DNA of 64,000 bases from JALZKA01 sp963701205. GTDB taxonomy: Bacteria > Actinomycetota > Thermoleophilia > Solirubrobacterales > 70-9. The stretch spans positions 1,302,001-1,366,000 of the forward strand of contig OY969575.1 in NCBI GenBank assembly GCA_963701205.1. Direction: 5' to 3'. The notes under the pieces are model-generated. The model searched no databases. It saw only the letters and a program-made list of their open reading frames with translations, and was not told the origin of the DNA. A program made the translations under genes and the position numbers. Shown piece after piece: positions 56,854 through 64,000 of this stretch. Each line of letters opens with the position of its first letter. Within the stretch, counting starts at the first letter, position 1.

Positions 56854-57584
56854 CCGAGGAAGAAAAGAACGAGACTGAAGAAGCAACCGAAGCTGTCGAT
56901 GAGGCCGCGCCGGACGCCGATGCTCCCGCTGTCGATGAGGACGCGCCCGTGGCCGAGGAGGCTCCGGAGGCTGAGCCCGCCGCTGCGGAGGAGCCCGCCG
57001 CTGAGGAAGCGCCCGCCGAGGACGAGCCCGCTGCCGAAGAGGCGCCTGTTGACGACGACCCTGCGCCCGAGGAACCGGCGGCCAAAGAGCCCGCCGAGGA
57101 ACCGGCCCCTGCGCCCACACCCGAACCCGAACCCGTGGTCCACCCCAAGCAGCGGCGCAAGCTCGCGCGTTCGACCCACACCGGTGAGGCCGGGTCCGAG
57201 CGCTCGGTCGAGGACCGAATCAGCGCCCGTGTCGCGACCCGTGCCCGCAATGCAGCCGAGCGTCGCCGCCGTCGGGCTAGCGTCCGTGCCAAGAAGGGCG
57301 AGCCGGGCGTGGGCACGCCCCCGGCCGTACACGAGCCCGGCAGCAAGAAGATCCAGCAGGGGACCGTCGTGTCTGACAAGGCCGACAAGACGATCACCGT
57401 CCGCGTGGACATCGTCCGGCGCCACCGCCGCTACGAGAAGGTCGTCCGTCACTCGTCAACGATCCACGCCCATGATGAGGCCAACGACGCCAAGGCCGGC
57501 GACGTGGTCCGCGTAATCGAGTCGCGACCGCTTTCGAAGAACAAGCGCTGGCGCCTGGTCGAAGTGGTGGAGAGGGCCCGATGA
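56850..57584 (+). CDS. rpsQ: 30S ribosomal protein S17 with a very long charged N-terminal extension
   Basis: The S17 OB-fold is the last 80 residues: QQGTVVSDKADKTITVRVDI, HRRYEKVVRHSSTIHAHDEA and GDVVRVIESRPLSKNKRWRL. Before it is a 165-residue extension, about twice the length of the core. Residues 1 to 95 are almost only Glu, Ala, Pro and Asp, and 99 to 150 are Arg/Lys-rich (KQRRKLARSTH, RARNAAERRRRRASVRAKK). The start overlaps rpmC by four bases, and no internal start with a ribosome site is evident, so the extension is probably translated. Confidence 0.93.
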   Translation: MTEEEKNETEEATEAVDEAAPDADAPAVDEDAPVAEEAPEAEPAAAEEPAAEEAPAEDEPAAEEAPVDDDPAPEEPAAKEPAEEPAPAPTPEPEPVVHPKQRRKLARSTHTGEAGSERSVEDRISARVATRARNAAERRRRRASVRAKKGEPGVGTPPAVHEPGSKKIQQGTVVSDKADKTITVRVDIVRRHRRYEKVVRHSSTIHAHDEANDAKAGDVVRVIESRPLSKNKRWRLVEVVERAR

Positions 57585-57949
57585 TCCAGCAGGAATCCCG
57601 TCTGAAGGTCGCCGACAACTCGGGTGCTCGAGAGATCCTCTGCATCCGCGTCAAGGGTGGCTCGCACCGCCGCTACGCAGGTGTTGGCGACGTGATCACT
57701 GCCACCGTTAAGGCGGCCACGCCGCAGGGTGGCGTGCGCAAGGGCGAGGTTGTCCAGGCCGTTGTCGTCCGCACCCGCAAGCAGCTCGGTCGCAAAGACG
57801 GCACCTACATCGCCTTCGACGAGAACGCGGCGGTCCTGATCGATCCCCAAAACAACCCCCGCGGCACCCGCATCTTCGGCCCTGTGGCCCGCGAGCTTCG
57901 CGACAAGAACTTCATGAAGATCATCTCGCTTGCGCCGGAGGTCCTGTGA
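57581..57949 (+). CDS. rplN: 50S ribosomal protein L14
   Basis: L14 (122 residues) forms an intersubunit bridge. It has MIQQESRLKVADNSGAREIL, KGEVVQAVVVRTRKQLGRKD and FDENAAVLIDPQNNPRGTRI. It is coupled to rpsQ by a four-base overlap. Confidence 0.97.
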   Translation: MIQQESRLKVADNSGAREILCIRVKGGSHRRYAGVGDVITATVKAATPQGGVRKGEVVQAVVVRTRKQLGRKDGTYIAFDENAAVLIDPQNNPRGTRIFGPVARELRDKNFMKIISLAPEVL

Positions 57950-58004
57950 TGAGGTTCCTCAACGAGACGAGAATCGCCCCCCTTTCAAGAGGGAGGTCCT
58001 AGCG

Positions 58005-58373
58005 ATGCCGAAGGTCAAGCGCAAGCCGGAGCCGAAGGGCAAGGCCATGCGGATTCGCAAGGACGACACCGTGGTTGTCACCTCAGGCAAGGACAAGGGC
58101 AAGACCGGGAAGGTCCTGAGGACCGAGCCTGTTCGCCGCCGCGTCTACGTCGAGGGCCTGAACATCATCAAGAAGCATTCGCGCCCGCGCTCCGTCCGCG
58201 ACACCCAGAAGGGCGACGCCGGCGGGATCATCGAGCAGGAGGCCGCGATCCATGTCTCTAACGTGATGCTTGTCGATCCGTCCGACAACAAGCCGACAAG
58301 GGTCGGTGTGCGGGTCAACGATGCCGGCAAGCGCCAGCGCTTCTCGAAGCGCTCTGGAAAAGCGCTCGACTAG
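58005..58373 (+). CDS. rplX: 50S ribosomal protein L24
   Basis: L24 (122 residues) initiates 50S assembly with its KOW motif (DDTVVVTSGKDKGKTGKVLR). EGLNIIKKHSRPRSVRDTQK is typical. The start is ATG 58005, eight bases after gggagg; the 25 residues read upstream in frame come from the rplN-rplX spacer. Confidence 0.95.
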   Translation: MPKVKRKPEPKGKAMRIRKDDTVVVTSGKDKGKTGKVLRTEPVRRRVYVEGLNIIKKHSRPRSVRDTQKGDAGGIIEQEAAIHVSNVMLVDPSDNKPTRVGVRVNDAGKRQRFSKRSGKALD

Positions 58374-58384
58374 GAAGAAGACCG

Positions 58385-59185
<801 letters not shown>

Positions 59186-59241
59186 ACAATGAGCAACGCA
59201 AGGCGCGAAACCAACTTGCCATCCCTGGAAGGGCTTATCTA

Positions 59242-59427
59242 ATGGCGAAGACTTCAAAGATTGTCAAGCAGGGCCGTACGCCCAAGTACAAGACCCGCGC
59301 GCACAACCGTTGCCGCCGCTGCGGCCGCTCACGCGCCTATTACCGGAAGTTCGGCCTCTGCCGAATTTGCCTGCGCGACGCCGCGCACCGCGGCTACGTG
59401 CCCGGAATGACGAAGTCCAGCTGGTAA
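59242..59427 (+). CDS. rpsN: 30S ribosomal protein S14, zinc-binding (type Z)
   Basis: This 61-residue short S14 has two cysteine pairs (CRRCG and CRICL), so it binds zinc. KYKTRAHNRCRRCGRSRAYY and RDAAHRGYVPGMTKSSW are conserved. Confidence 0.97.
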   Translation: MAKTSKIVKQGRTPKYKTRAHNRCRRCGRSRAYYRKFGLCRICLRDAAHRGYVPGMTKSSW

Positions 59428-59449
59428 CCCGAGGCGACGAGACCAAAAG

Positions 59450-59845
59450 ATGCTTACCGATCCAATTGCCGATTACCTGACCCGAGTGCGAAACGCGCTT
59501 CGCGCCGAGCACCCTGAGGTCGAAGTGCCGTCCTCCCGCCTCAAGAAGGAGATGACCCGCATCCTCAAGGAGCAGGGATACATCGCCGACTTCACGGTCG
59601 AGCCCACCGCGATCGGCGAGGTCATCAAGATCGAGCTGCGCTACACGGACGGTCGCAAGCCGGTGATCACCGGCATCGAGCGAATCTCGCGCCCGGGCCG
59701 CCGCCGCTACGCCGATCACAAAGAGATCCCCCGGGTCATGGGCGGCATGGGCACGGCGATCGTTTCCACCTCGACCGGCGTGATGACCGGCCACGAGGCG
59801 AAGACCAAGGGCGTCGGGGGCGAGGTCGTCGCCTACGTTTGGTGA
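59450..59845 (+). CDS. rpsH: 30S ribosomal protein S8
   Basis: S8 (131 residues) binds helix 21 of 16S rRNA and in E. coli represses the spc operon. It has DPIADYLTRVRNALRAEHPE, ISRPGRRRYADHKEIPRVMG and the C-terminal STSTGVMTGHEAKTKGVGGE. Confidence 0.97.
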   Translation: MLTDPIADYLTRVRNALRAEHPEVEVPSSRLKKEMTRILKEQGYIADFTVEPTAIGEVIKIELRYTDGRKPVITGIERISRPGRRRYADHKEIPRVMGGMGTAIVSTSTGVMTGHEAKTKGVGGEVVAYVW

Positions 59846-59854
59846 CGTGAACTT

Positions 59855-60388
59855 ATGAGCAGAATCGGAAGAAAGCCAGTGCCAGTGCCCGATGGCGTCG
59901 ATATCGACGTCGGCTCCGGCGTGGTCTCAGTCAAGGGCCCCAAGGGCGAGCTGAGCCAGATCATCAGCCGCGATATGAAGGTCGCGATCGACGAGGGCAC
60001 GCTGACCGTCGAACGACCGACCGACCGCAGCGACCACCGCGCCCTCCACGGGCTGACCCGCAGCCTGATCGCCAACATGGTCGAGGGCGTCACCAACGGC
60101 TATGAGAAGCGACTTGAGATCCAGGGCGTCGGCTACCGCGCCGCCCTTTCCGGCCGCAACCTGAACTTGAGCGTCGGTTTTTCCCATTCCGTCCAGATCG
60201 AGGCGCCCGAGGGCGTTGAGTTCGAGGTGCCGCAGCAGACCGAGGTGGTCGTGCGCGGCATTGACAAGCAGGCGGTGGGGGAGATGGCGGCCAGGATCCG
60301 TCGCGTCCGTCCGCCCGAGCCCTACAAGGGCAAGGGGATTCGCTACGCGGGCGAACAGGTTCGCCGCAAGGTCGGGAAGCGGGCATAG
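59855..60388 (+). CDS. rplF: 50S ribosomal protein L6
   Basis: L6 (177 residues) sits near the sarcin-ricin loop. It has SRIGRKPVPVPDGVDIDVGS, TRSLIANMVEGVTNGYEKRL and the signature PEPYKGKGIRYAGEQVRRKV. Confidence 0.97.
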   Translation: MSRIGRKPVPVPDGVDIDVGSGVVSVKGPKGELSQIISRDMKVAIDEGTLTVERPTDRSDHRALHGLTRSLIANMVEGVTNGYEKRLEIQGVGYRAALSGRNLNLSVGFSHSVQIEAPEGVEFEVPQQTEVVVRGIDKQAVGEMAARIRRVRPPEPYKGKGIRYAGEQVRRKVGKRA

Positions 60389-60390
60389 CG

Positions 60391-60744
60391 ATGGCTGTCA
60401 CCACAAAAGGCCAGCAACGACTTCGCCGCCGCCGCCGTGTTCGCGCCAAGGTGCGCGGCAACGCCGAGCGACCCCGGATCTCCGTCTTTCGCTCGAACCG
60501 CGGGATCGCCGCACAGTTGATCGACGACGATGCGGGCCGAACGGTCGCAGCCGTTGGCTGGACCGAGCCGCAATTGCGCAAGCTGGTCGGCACCGAGCAG
60601 GCCAAGAAGGCCGGCGAGCTCCTGGCGGATCGCGCCAAGCAGGCCGGCGTCGAGAGTTGCGTCTTTGACCGTGGCGGCTACCGCTACCACGGTCGCGTCG
60701 CGGCGCTTGCCGAAGGCGCTCGCGAAGGCGGGCTGCAGTTTTGA
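60391..60744 (+). CDS. rplR: 50S ribosomal protein L18
   Basis: L18 (117 residues) binds 5S rRNA. It has RLRRRRRVRAKVRGNAERPR, ISVFRSNRGIAAQLIDDDAG and DRGGYRYHGRVAALAEGARE. It follows rplF by two bases. Confidence 0.96.
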   Translation: MAVTTKGQQRLRRRRRVRAKVRGNAERPRISVFRSNRGIAAQLIDDDAGRTVAAVGWTEPQLRKLVGTEQAKKAGELLADRAKQAGVESCVFDRGGYRYHGRVAALAEGAREGGLQF

Positions 60745-60768
60745 CCCACTACCCTGGAACGCTGCCTT

Positions 60769-61404
60769 ATGGGACGTGACCGCGAATACGAGACTGTGAG
60801 CCCGCAGGGCCTGGACCTGCAGGAGCGCGTCATTGAGATCAACCGCGTGGCCAAGGTGGTCAAGGGTGGTCGTCGCTTCTCGTTCACCGCGCTGGTCGCC
60901 GTCGGCGACGACAGCTCCGTTGTCGGGATCGGCTACGGCAAGGCCCGCGAGGTCCCGCTGGCGATCCAGAAGGCCGTCGAGAACGCCCGCAAGGACCTGA
61001 TCAAGGTGCCGATGTACGGGCAGACGATCCCGCACAAGATCATCGGCCGCTACGGCTCGGGCCACGTGGTGCTGCGCCCCGCAAGCCCTGGTACCGGCGT
61101 CATCGCCGGCGGTGGCGTTCGCGCCGTGCTCGAGCTTGCCGGAATTCGCGACGTGCTCTCGAAGTCAATCGGAACGCAGAACCCGATCAACCTCGTCAAG
61201 GCGACGATGGATGGACTGATCCAGCTCCGTCGCCCCGAGGACGTCGCCAAGCTCCGCGGCCTGACCGTTCGGCAGGTTCTGGGCCTGGGTGACGCTGATG
61301 TGACCGCCGTCGAGACTTTGCCCGCCGACGACGAGGCGGCCACCAAGCCCGTACCCGAATCGACGCCTGAGCCCGTTGCCGCTCCGGCCGAGGTAGCGCC
61401 CTGA
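60769..61404 (+). CDS. rpsE: 30S ribosomal protein S5
   Basis: S5 (211 residues) affects decoding fidelity. It has QERVIEINRVAKVVKGGRRF, GYGKAREVPLAIQKAVENAR and GVIAGGGVRAVLELAGIRDV. The C-terminal 35 residues are an acidic Pro/Ala tail (ESTPEPVAAPAEVAP), longer than typical. It overlaps rpmD by one base. Confidence 0.96.
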   Translation: MGRDREYETVSPQGLDLQERVIEINRVAKVVKGGRRFSFTALVAVGDDSSVVGIGYGKAREVPLAIQKAVENARKDLIKVPMYGQTIPHKIIGRYGSGHVVLRPASPGTGVIAGGGVRAVLELAGIRDVLSKSIGTQNPINLVKATMDGLIQLRRPEDVAKLRGLTVRQVLGLGDADVTAVETLPADDEAATKPVPESTPEPVAAPAEVAP

Positions 61405-61580
61405 TGGCCGACGTGACGCTCAAGCAGGTGCGCTCGTCCAACGGCGCCAACGGCAAGCAGCTCGCCACGCTGCGCTCGCTCAACCTCGGCAAGATCGGCC
61501 GCGAGAGCGCAATGGCCGACACCCCGCAGCTGCGGGGGATGGTCCGCGTCGTTGAGCACCTCGTCGAGATTGAGAAATAG
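61404..61580 (+). CDS. rpmD: 50S ribosomal protein L30
   Basis: L30 (58 residues) has VTLKQVRSSNGANGKQLATL, RSLNLGKIGRESAMADTPQL and RGMVRVVEHLVEIEK, matching the bacterial family. ATG 61404 overlaps the rpsE stop (TGATG). Confidence 0.95.
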   Translation: MADVTLKQVRSSNGANGKQLATLRSLNLGKIGRESAMADTPQLRGMVRVVEHLVEIEK

Positions 61581-61582
61581 CC

Positions 61583-62074
61583 ATGGCTCGACTCGACCCT
61601 GAAGAGATCGGACTGCACTCGATTCGCCCCAAGCCGGGCTCCCGCCACGCGCGCAAGCGCCTGGGTCGCGGCAAGGGATCGGGCCAGGGCAAGACCGCCG
61701 GACGTGGCCACAACGGCGCCGGGTCCCGCGCCGGTGCCAAGCGCCGAGTCGGCTTTGAGGGTGGCCAGACCCCGATCCACATGCGTACCCGCAAGCTCAA
61801 GGGCCCGACCAAGAAGATGTCGATGCCGTTTGAGCCGTTCCGGACGCACACGCAGCCGGTCAACGTCTCCGATCTTGATGCTCGCTTTGATGCAGGGGCC
61901 GAGGTCACGCCAGAGACGCTGAAGGCGGCCGGCCTCGCGACCCGCAGGCATCCAGTCAAGGTGCTCGGCCGCGGCGAGATCTCGACCAAGTTGACCGTTC
62001 GCGCGCACGGATTCAGCGCGACGGCCAAGGAAAAGATCGAGGCTGCCGGCGGTACCTGCGATCTGATTGATTGA
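61583..62074 (+). CDS. rplO: 50S ribosomal protein L15
   Basis: L15 (163 residues) has the typical Gly/Arg-rich N-terminus (RKRLGRGKGSGQGKTAGRGH, GAKRRVGFEGGQTPIHMR) and C-terminal KLTVRAHGFSATAKEKIEAA. The first 12 residues (MARLDPEEIGLH) are a small extension. It is coupled to secY by a one-base overlap. Confidence 0.96.
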   Translation: MARLDPEEIGLHSIRPKPGSRHARKRLGRGKGSGQGKTAGRGHNGAGSRAGAKRRVGFEGGQTPIHMRTRKLKGPTKKMSMPFEPFRTHTQPVNVSDLDARFDAGAEVTPETLKAAGLATRRHPVKVLGRGEISTKLTVRAHGFSATAKEKIEAAGGTCDLID

Positions 62075-63354
62075 TGCTGCAGACGATCGCTAACGCGTTT
62101 AGCGTTCCGGAGATTCGTCGCAAGCTCGCGTTCACCGCGGCGATCCTCCTCCTCTACCGGTTCGGCGCGTTCATCCCCGCGCCCGGCGTCGATATCGACG
62201 CCGTCCAAGCCCTCGACCAGAACTTCGCCGACGGCAACATCCTGGGCTTCCTCAACCTCTTTTCGGGCGGCTCCCTGCAGCGGCTTTCGCTGTTTGCGCT
62301 GGGGATCATGCCCTACATCACGGCCTCGATCATCCTGCAGCTTCTGACCGTGGTGGTACCGGCCCTTGAGCGCCTCTCCAAGGAGGGCGAAGTCGGCCAG
62401 CAGAAGATCACCCAGTACACGCGCTACCTGACCGTTGGGCTGGCCGCCGCCCAGTCCGTCGGCTACGTCTTCCTGTTCAACTCGCAGAGCTTCGGCGGCT
62501 CGGGAATCATCGACGGCGAGCTCACGTTCGGGACGTTGTTGATGATCGTGATCTCGCTGACCGCAGGCGCAACCCTGCTGATGTGGATGGGCGAGCTGAT
62601 TACGCAGCGCGGAATCGGCAATGGGATCAGCCTGATGATCTTCGCCTCGATCGTCGCCGGCTTGCCAGGCGGAATCCAGGCGTGGTGGACGAACCCCGAT
62701 CAGGTCTTCGTCGTGATGATGCCGTTCGTCGCGATCGCCGTTTTAGTCGGCATCGTCTTTGTCCAGGAGGGCCAGCGCCGGATCCCGGTGCAGTACGCCA
62801 AGCGCGTAGTCGGCCGCAAGATGACCACTGGCGGTTCCACCTACCTGCCGCTGCGAGTCAATATGGCCGGCGTCATCCCCGTCATCTTCGCGGCCTCGAT
62901 CATGGCCTTCCCGCCGACCCTCGGGCAGCTGCTCGGCGGGGCCCAGGACAACTTCTGGAACGACTTCGCGACGTTCTTCAGCCCGAACGGCTGGGCCTAT
63001 GTGGCCGGCGAGGTCTTCTTCATCGTGATCTTCACCTACTTCTACACCGCCGTCACGTTCAATCCCGTCGATCAGGCCGACAACCTGAAGAAGTACGGCG
63101 GCTTTATCCCCGGCGTACGCCCCGGCCGGCCGACGGCGGAATACCTCGACCGGATCCTCTCGCGCCTGACGTTCCCGGGCGCCCTGTACCTGGGCGCGGT
63201 CGCGGCGCTGCCCACGATCCTGATCAGCCAGACGTCGGCGAACTTCTTCTTCGGCGGCACCTCGATCCTGATCGTCGTCGGCGTTGCGCTCGACACGGTC
63301 AAGCAGCTTGAGGCGCAGCTCATGATGCGCAACTACGAAGGCTTCCTCAAGTAA
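62074..63354 (+). CDS. secY: Protein translocase subunit SecY
   Basis: SecY (426 residues) is the channel of the Sec translocon, working with the SecE gene at 31.3 kb. It has ten membrane helices, including AILLLYRFGAFIPAPGVDID, FALGIMPYITASIILQLLTV (the plug region precedes it), LKKYGGFIPGVRPGRPTAEY and ITQRGIGNGISLMIFASIV. ATG 62074 is preferred; TTG 62071 would add one residue. Confidence 0.97.
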   Translation: MLQTIANAFSVPEIRRKLAFTAAILLLYRFGAFIPAPGVDIDAVQALDQNFADGNILGFLNLFSGGSLQRLSLFALGIMPYITASIILQLLTVVVPALERLSKEGEVGQQKITQYTRYLTVGLAAAQSVGYVFLFNSQSFGGSGIIDGELTFGTLLMIVISLTAGATLLMWMGELITQRGIGNGISLMIFASIVAGLPGGIQAWWTNPDQVFVVMMPFVAIAVLVGIVFVQEGQRRIPVQYAKRVVGRKMTTGGSTYLPLRVNMAGVIPVIFAASIMAFPPTLGQLLGGAQDNFWNDFATFFSPNGWAYVAGEVFFIVIFTYFYTAVTFNPVDQADNLKKYGGFIPGVRPGRPTAEYLDRILSRLTFPGALYLGAVAALPTILISQTSANFFFGGTSILIVVGVALDTVKQLEAQLMMRNYEGFLK

Positions 63355-63356
63355 GT

Positions 63357-63389
63357 GGTTTGTCTCCGCGATGGCGGAGGCTGCAAACC
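63357..63389 (+). promoter_or_regulatory. Nested hairpin in the secY-adk spacer
   Basis: Outer arms ggtttg/caaacc enclose an inner stem ctccgc/gcggag with a gatg loop, starting two bases after the secY stop. There is no T run. It may separate or process secY and adk transcripts; adk also has its own -10. Confidence 0.45.
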
Positions 63390-63433
63390 GGCGCCTGGCG
63401 GCGTTCTCGGACGACCGTCTAGGCTCTCAGGCC

Positions 63434-64000
63434 GTGTCCGTCCTCAATCTCGTCCTCCTCGGTCCGCCCGGTTCCGGCAAGGGAACCCAGGGCGAACGCC
63501 TCCAGGCTGACCTTGAGCTGCCGTATTACGCCACGGGCAACATCCTGCGCGACGCCGTTCGCGAGCAGACACCCGTTGGCCGGGACGCCAAGGCCTACAT
63601 GGACAGGGGCGATTTGGTTCCCGACGACGTGATCGTCGGGGTCATCGCCGACCGACTCGCGTCCCACGAGGCGGAGGACGGTTTCATCCTTGACGGATTT
63701 CCCCGGACCGTCGGCCAGGCCGACGCGCTGAGCGCACGGCTCGATGAACTCGGCAAACGCCTGACCGCCGCGATCCTGATCGATGTAACCGACGAAGAGG
63801 TGGTACGCCGCCTGGGTGGTCGGCGGACCTGTCCCAACGGGCACGTATTCCACGCGGAGTTCGACCCGCCCGCGCAGGAAGGGATCTGCGACGTCTGCGG
63901 AGCGGAGCTGATCGTCCGCGATGACGACAAGCCCGACGTGATCGCGAACCGCCTTGTCCAATACCAGGAGAAGACCGCGCCGCTGGTCGATTTCTATGAC
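63434..64000 (+). CDS. adk: Adenylate kinase, N-terminal part (runs off the right edge)
   Basis: Adenylate kinase interconverts ATP, ADP and AMP. The 189 residues in view have the P-loop LVLLGPPGSGKGTQ, YYATGNILRDAV, LDGFPRTVGQADAL and a LID with CPNGHVFH and CDVC, a Cys/His set that could bind zinc (the second Cys of the first pair is replaced, with a His nearby). GTG 63434 follows TAGGCT (63420 to 63425) by eight bases, so it is probably leaderless. The end lies outside the window. Confidence 0.95.
   Translation, partial: MSVLNLVLLGPPGSGKGTQGERLQADLELPYYATGNILRDAVREQTPVGRDAKAYMDRGDLVPDDVIVGVIADRLASHEAEDGFILDGFPRTVGQADALSARLDELGKRLTAAILIDVTDEEVVRRLGGRRTCPNGHVFHAEFDPPAQEGICDVCGAELIVRDDDKPDVIANRLVQYQEKTAPLVDFYD

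Overview
The window is a high-GC bacterial chromosome segment with dense genes and mostly translation-coupled operons. Gene content and order fit a deep-branching actinobacterium, and I infer class Thermoleophilia (Solirubrobacterales-like). The evidence is the zinc-type L33 and S14, the DUF3556, DUF6421 and DUF2304 families, the secreted lamin-tail protein and alanine/glutamate-rich tails on ribosomal proteins. This placement comes from recognising families and was not tested with a tree.

Positions 1 to 26.7 kb are housekeeping and accessory genes on both strands. They include nrdJ (cut by the left edge) and its regulator nrdR, which carries an apparent +1 frameshift. Next come a hemolysin III-type membrane protein (also frameshifted), a short-chain dehydrogenase with an altered catalytic lysine, a siroheme-pathway dehydrogenase with a Cys-rich N-terminus, a DUF3291-HAD fusion, an archaeal-looking topoisomerase IA and an MMPL exporter. 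The run continues with tmk-holB, a two-component system, tRNA-Thr(CGT), a desaturase-like flavoprotein with DUF3556, and two glycosyltransferases with a DUF2304 protein. It ends with two Tat-exported ferritin-like proteins, a family 5 uracil-DNA glycosylase, malic enzyme, pgsA, a FolE2/MptA-type GTP cyclohydrolase and the primary sigma factor.

Positions 26.8 to 30.9 kb hold tRNA-Tyr, a three-gene operon (DUF6421-like protein, dehydrogenase, threonine aldolase) and tRNA-Thr(GGT).

Positions 31 to 64 kb are one long transcription/translation block: rpmG-secE-nusG, rplK-rplA, rplJ-rplL, rpoB-rpoC, rpsL-rpsG, fusA-tuf, then the S10-spc order from rpsJ to secY and adk (cut by the right edge). It is interrupted in three places: a phosphoesterase and a secreted protein between nusG and rplK; an XRE regulator, a small membrane protein and a HAD protein between rpoC and rpsL; and two membrane proteins between rpsG and fusA.

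Two regulatory patterns recur. About 21 genes have a TANNNT hexamer 6 to 11 bases before an ATG or GTG, as expected for leaderless transcripts, and this was used to choose starts. Three translation operons (rpmG, rplJ, fusA) have a promoter followed by an intrinsic-terminator hairpin in the leader, suggesting attenuation. I see no rRNA, CRISPR array, insertion sequence, prophage or classical defence or biosynthetic cluster.
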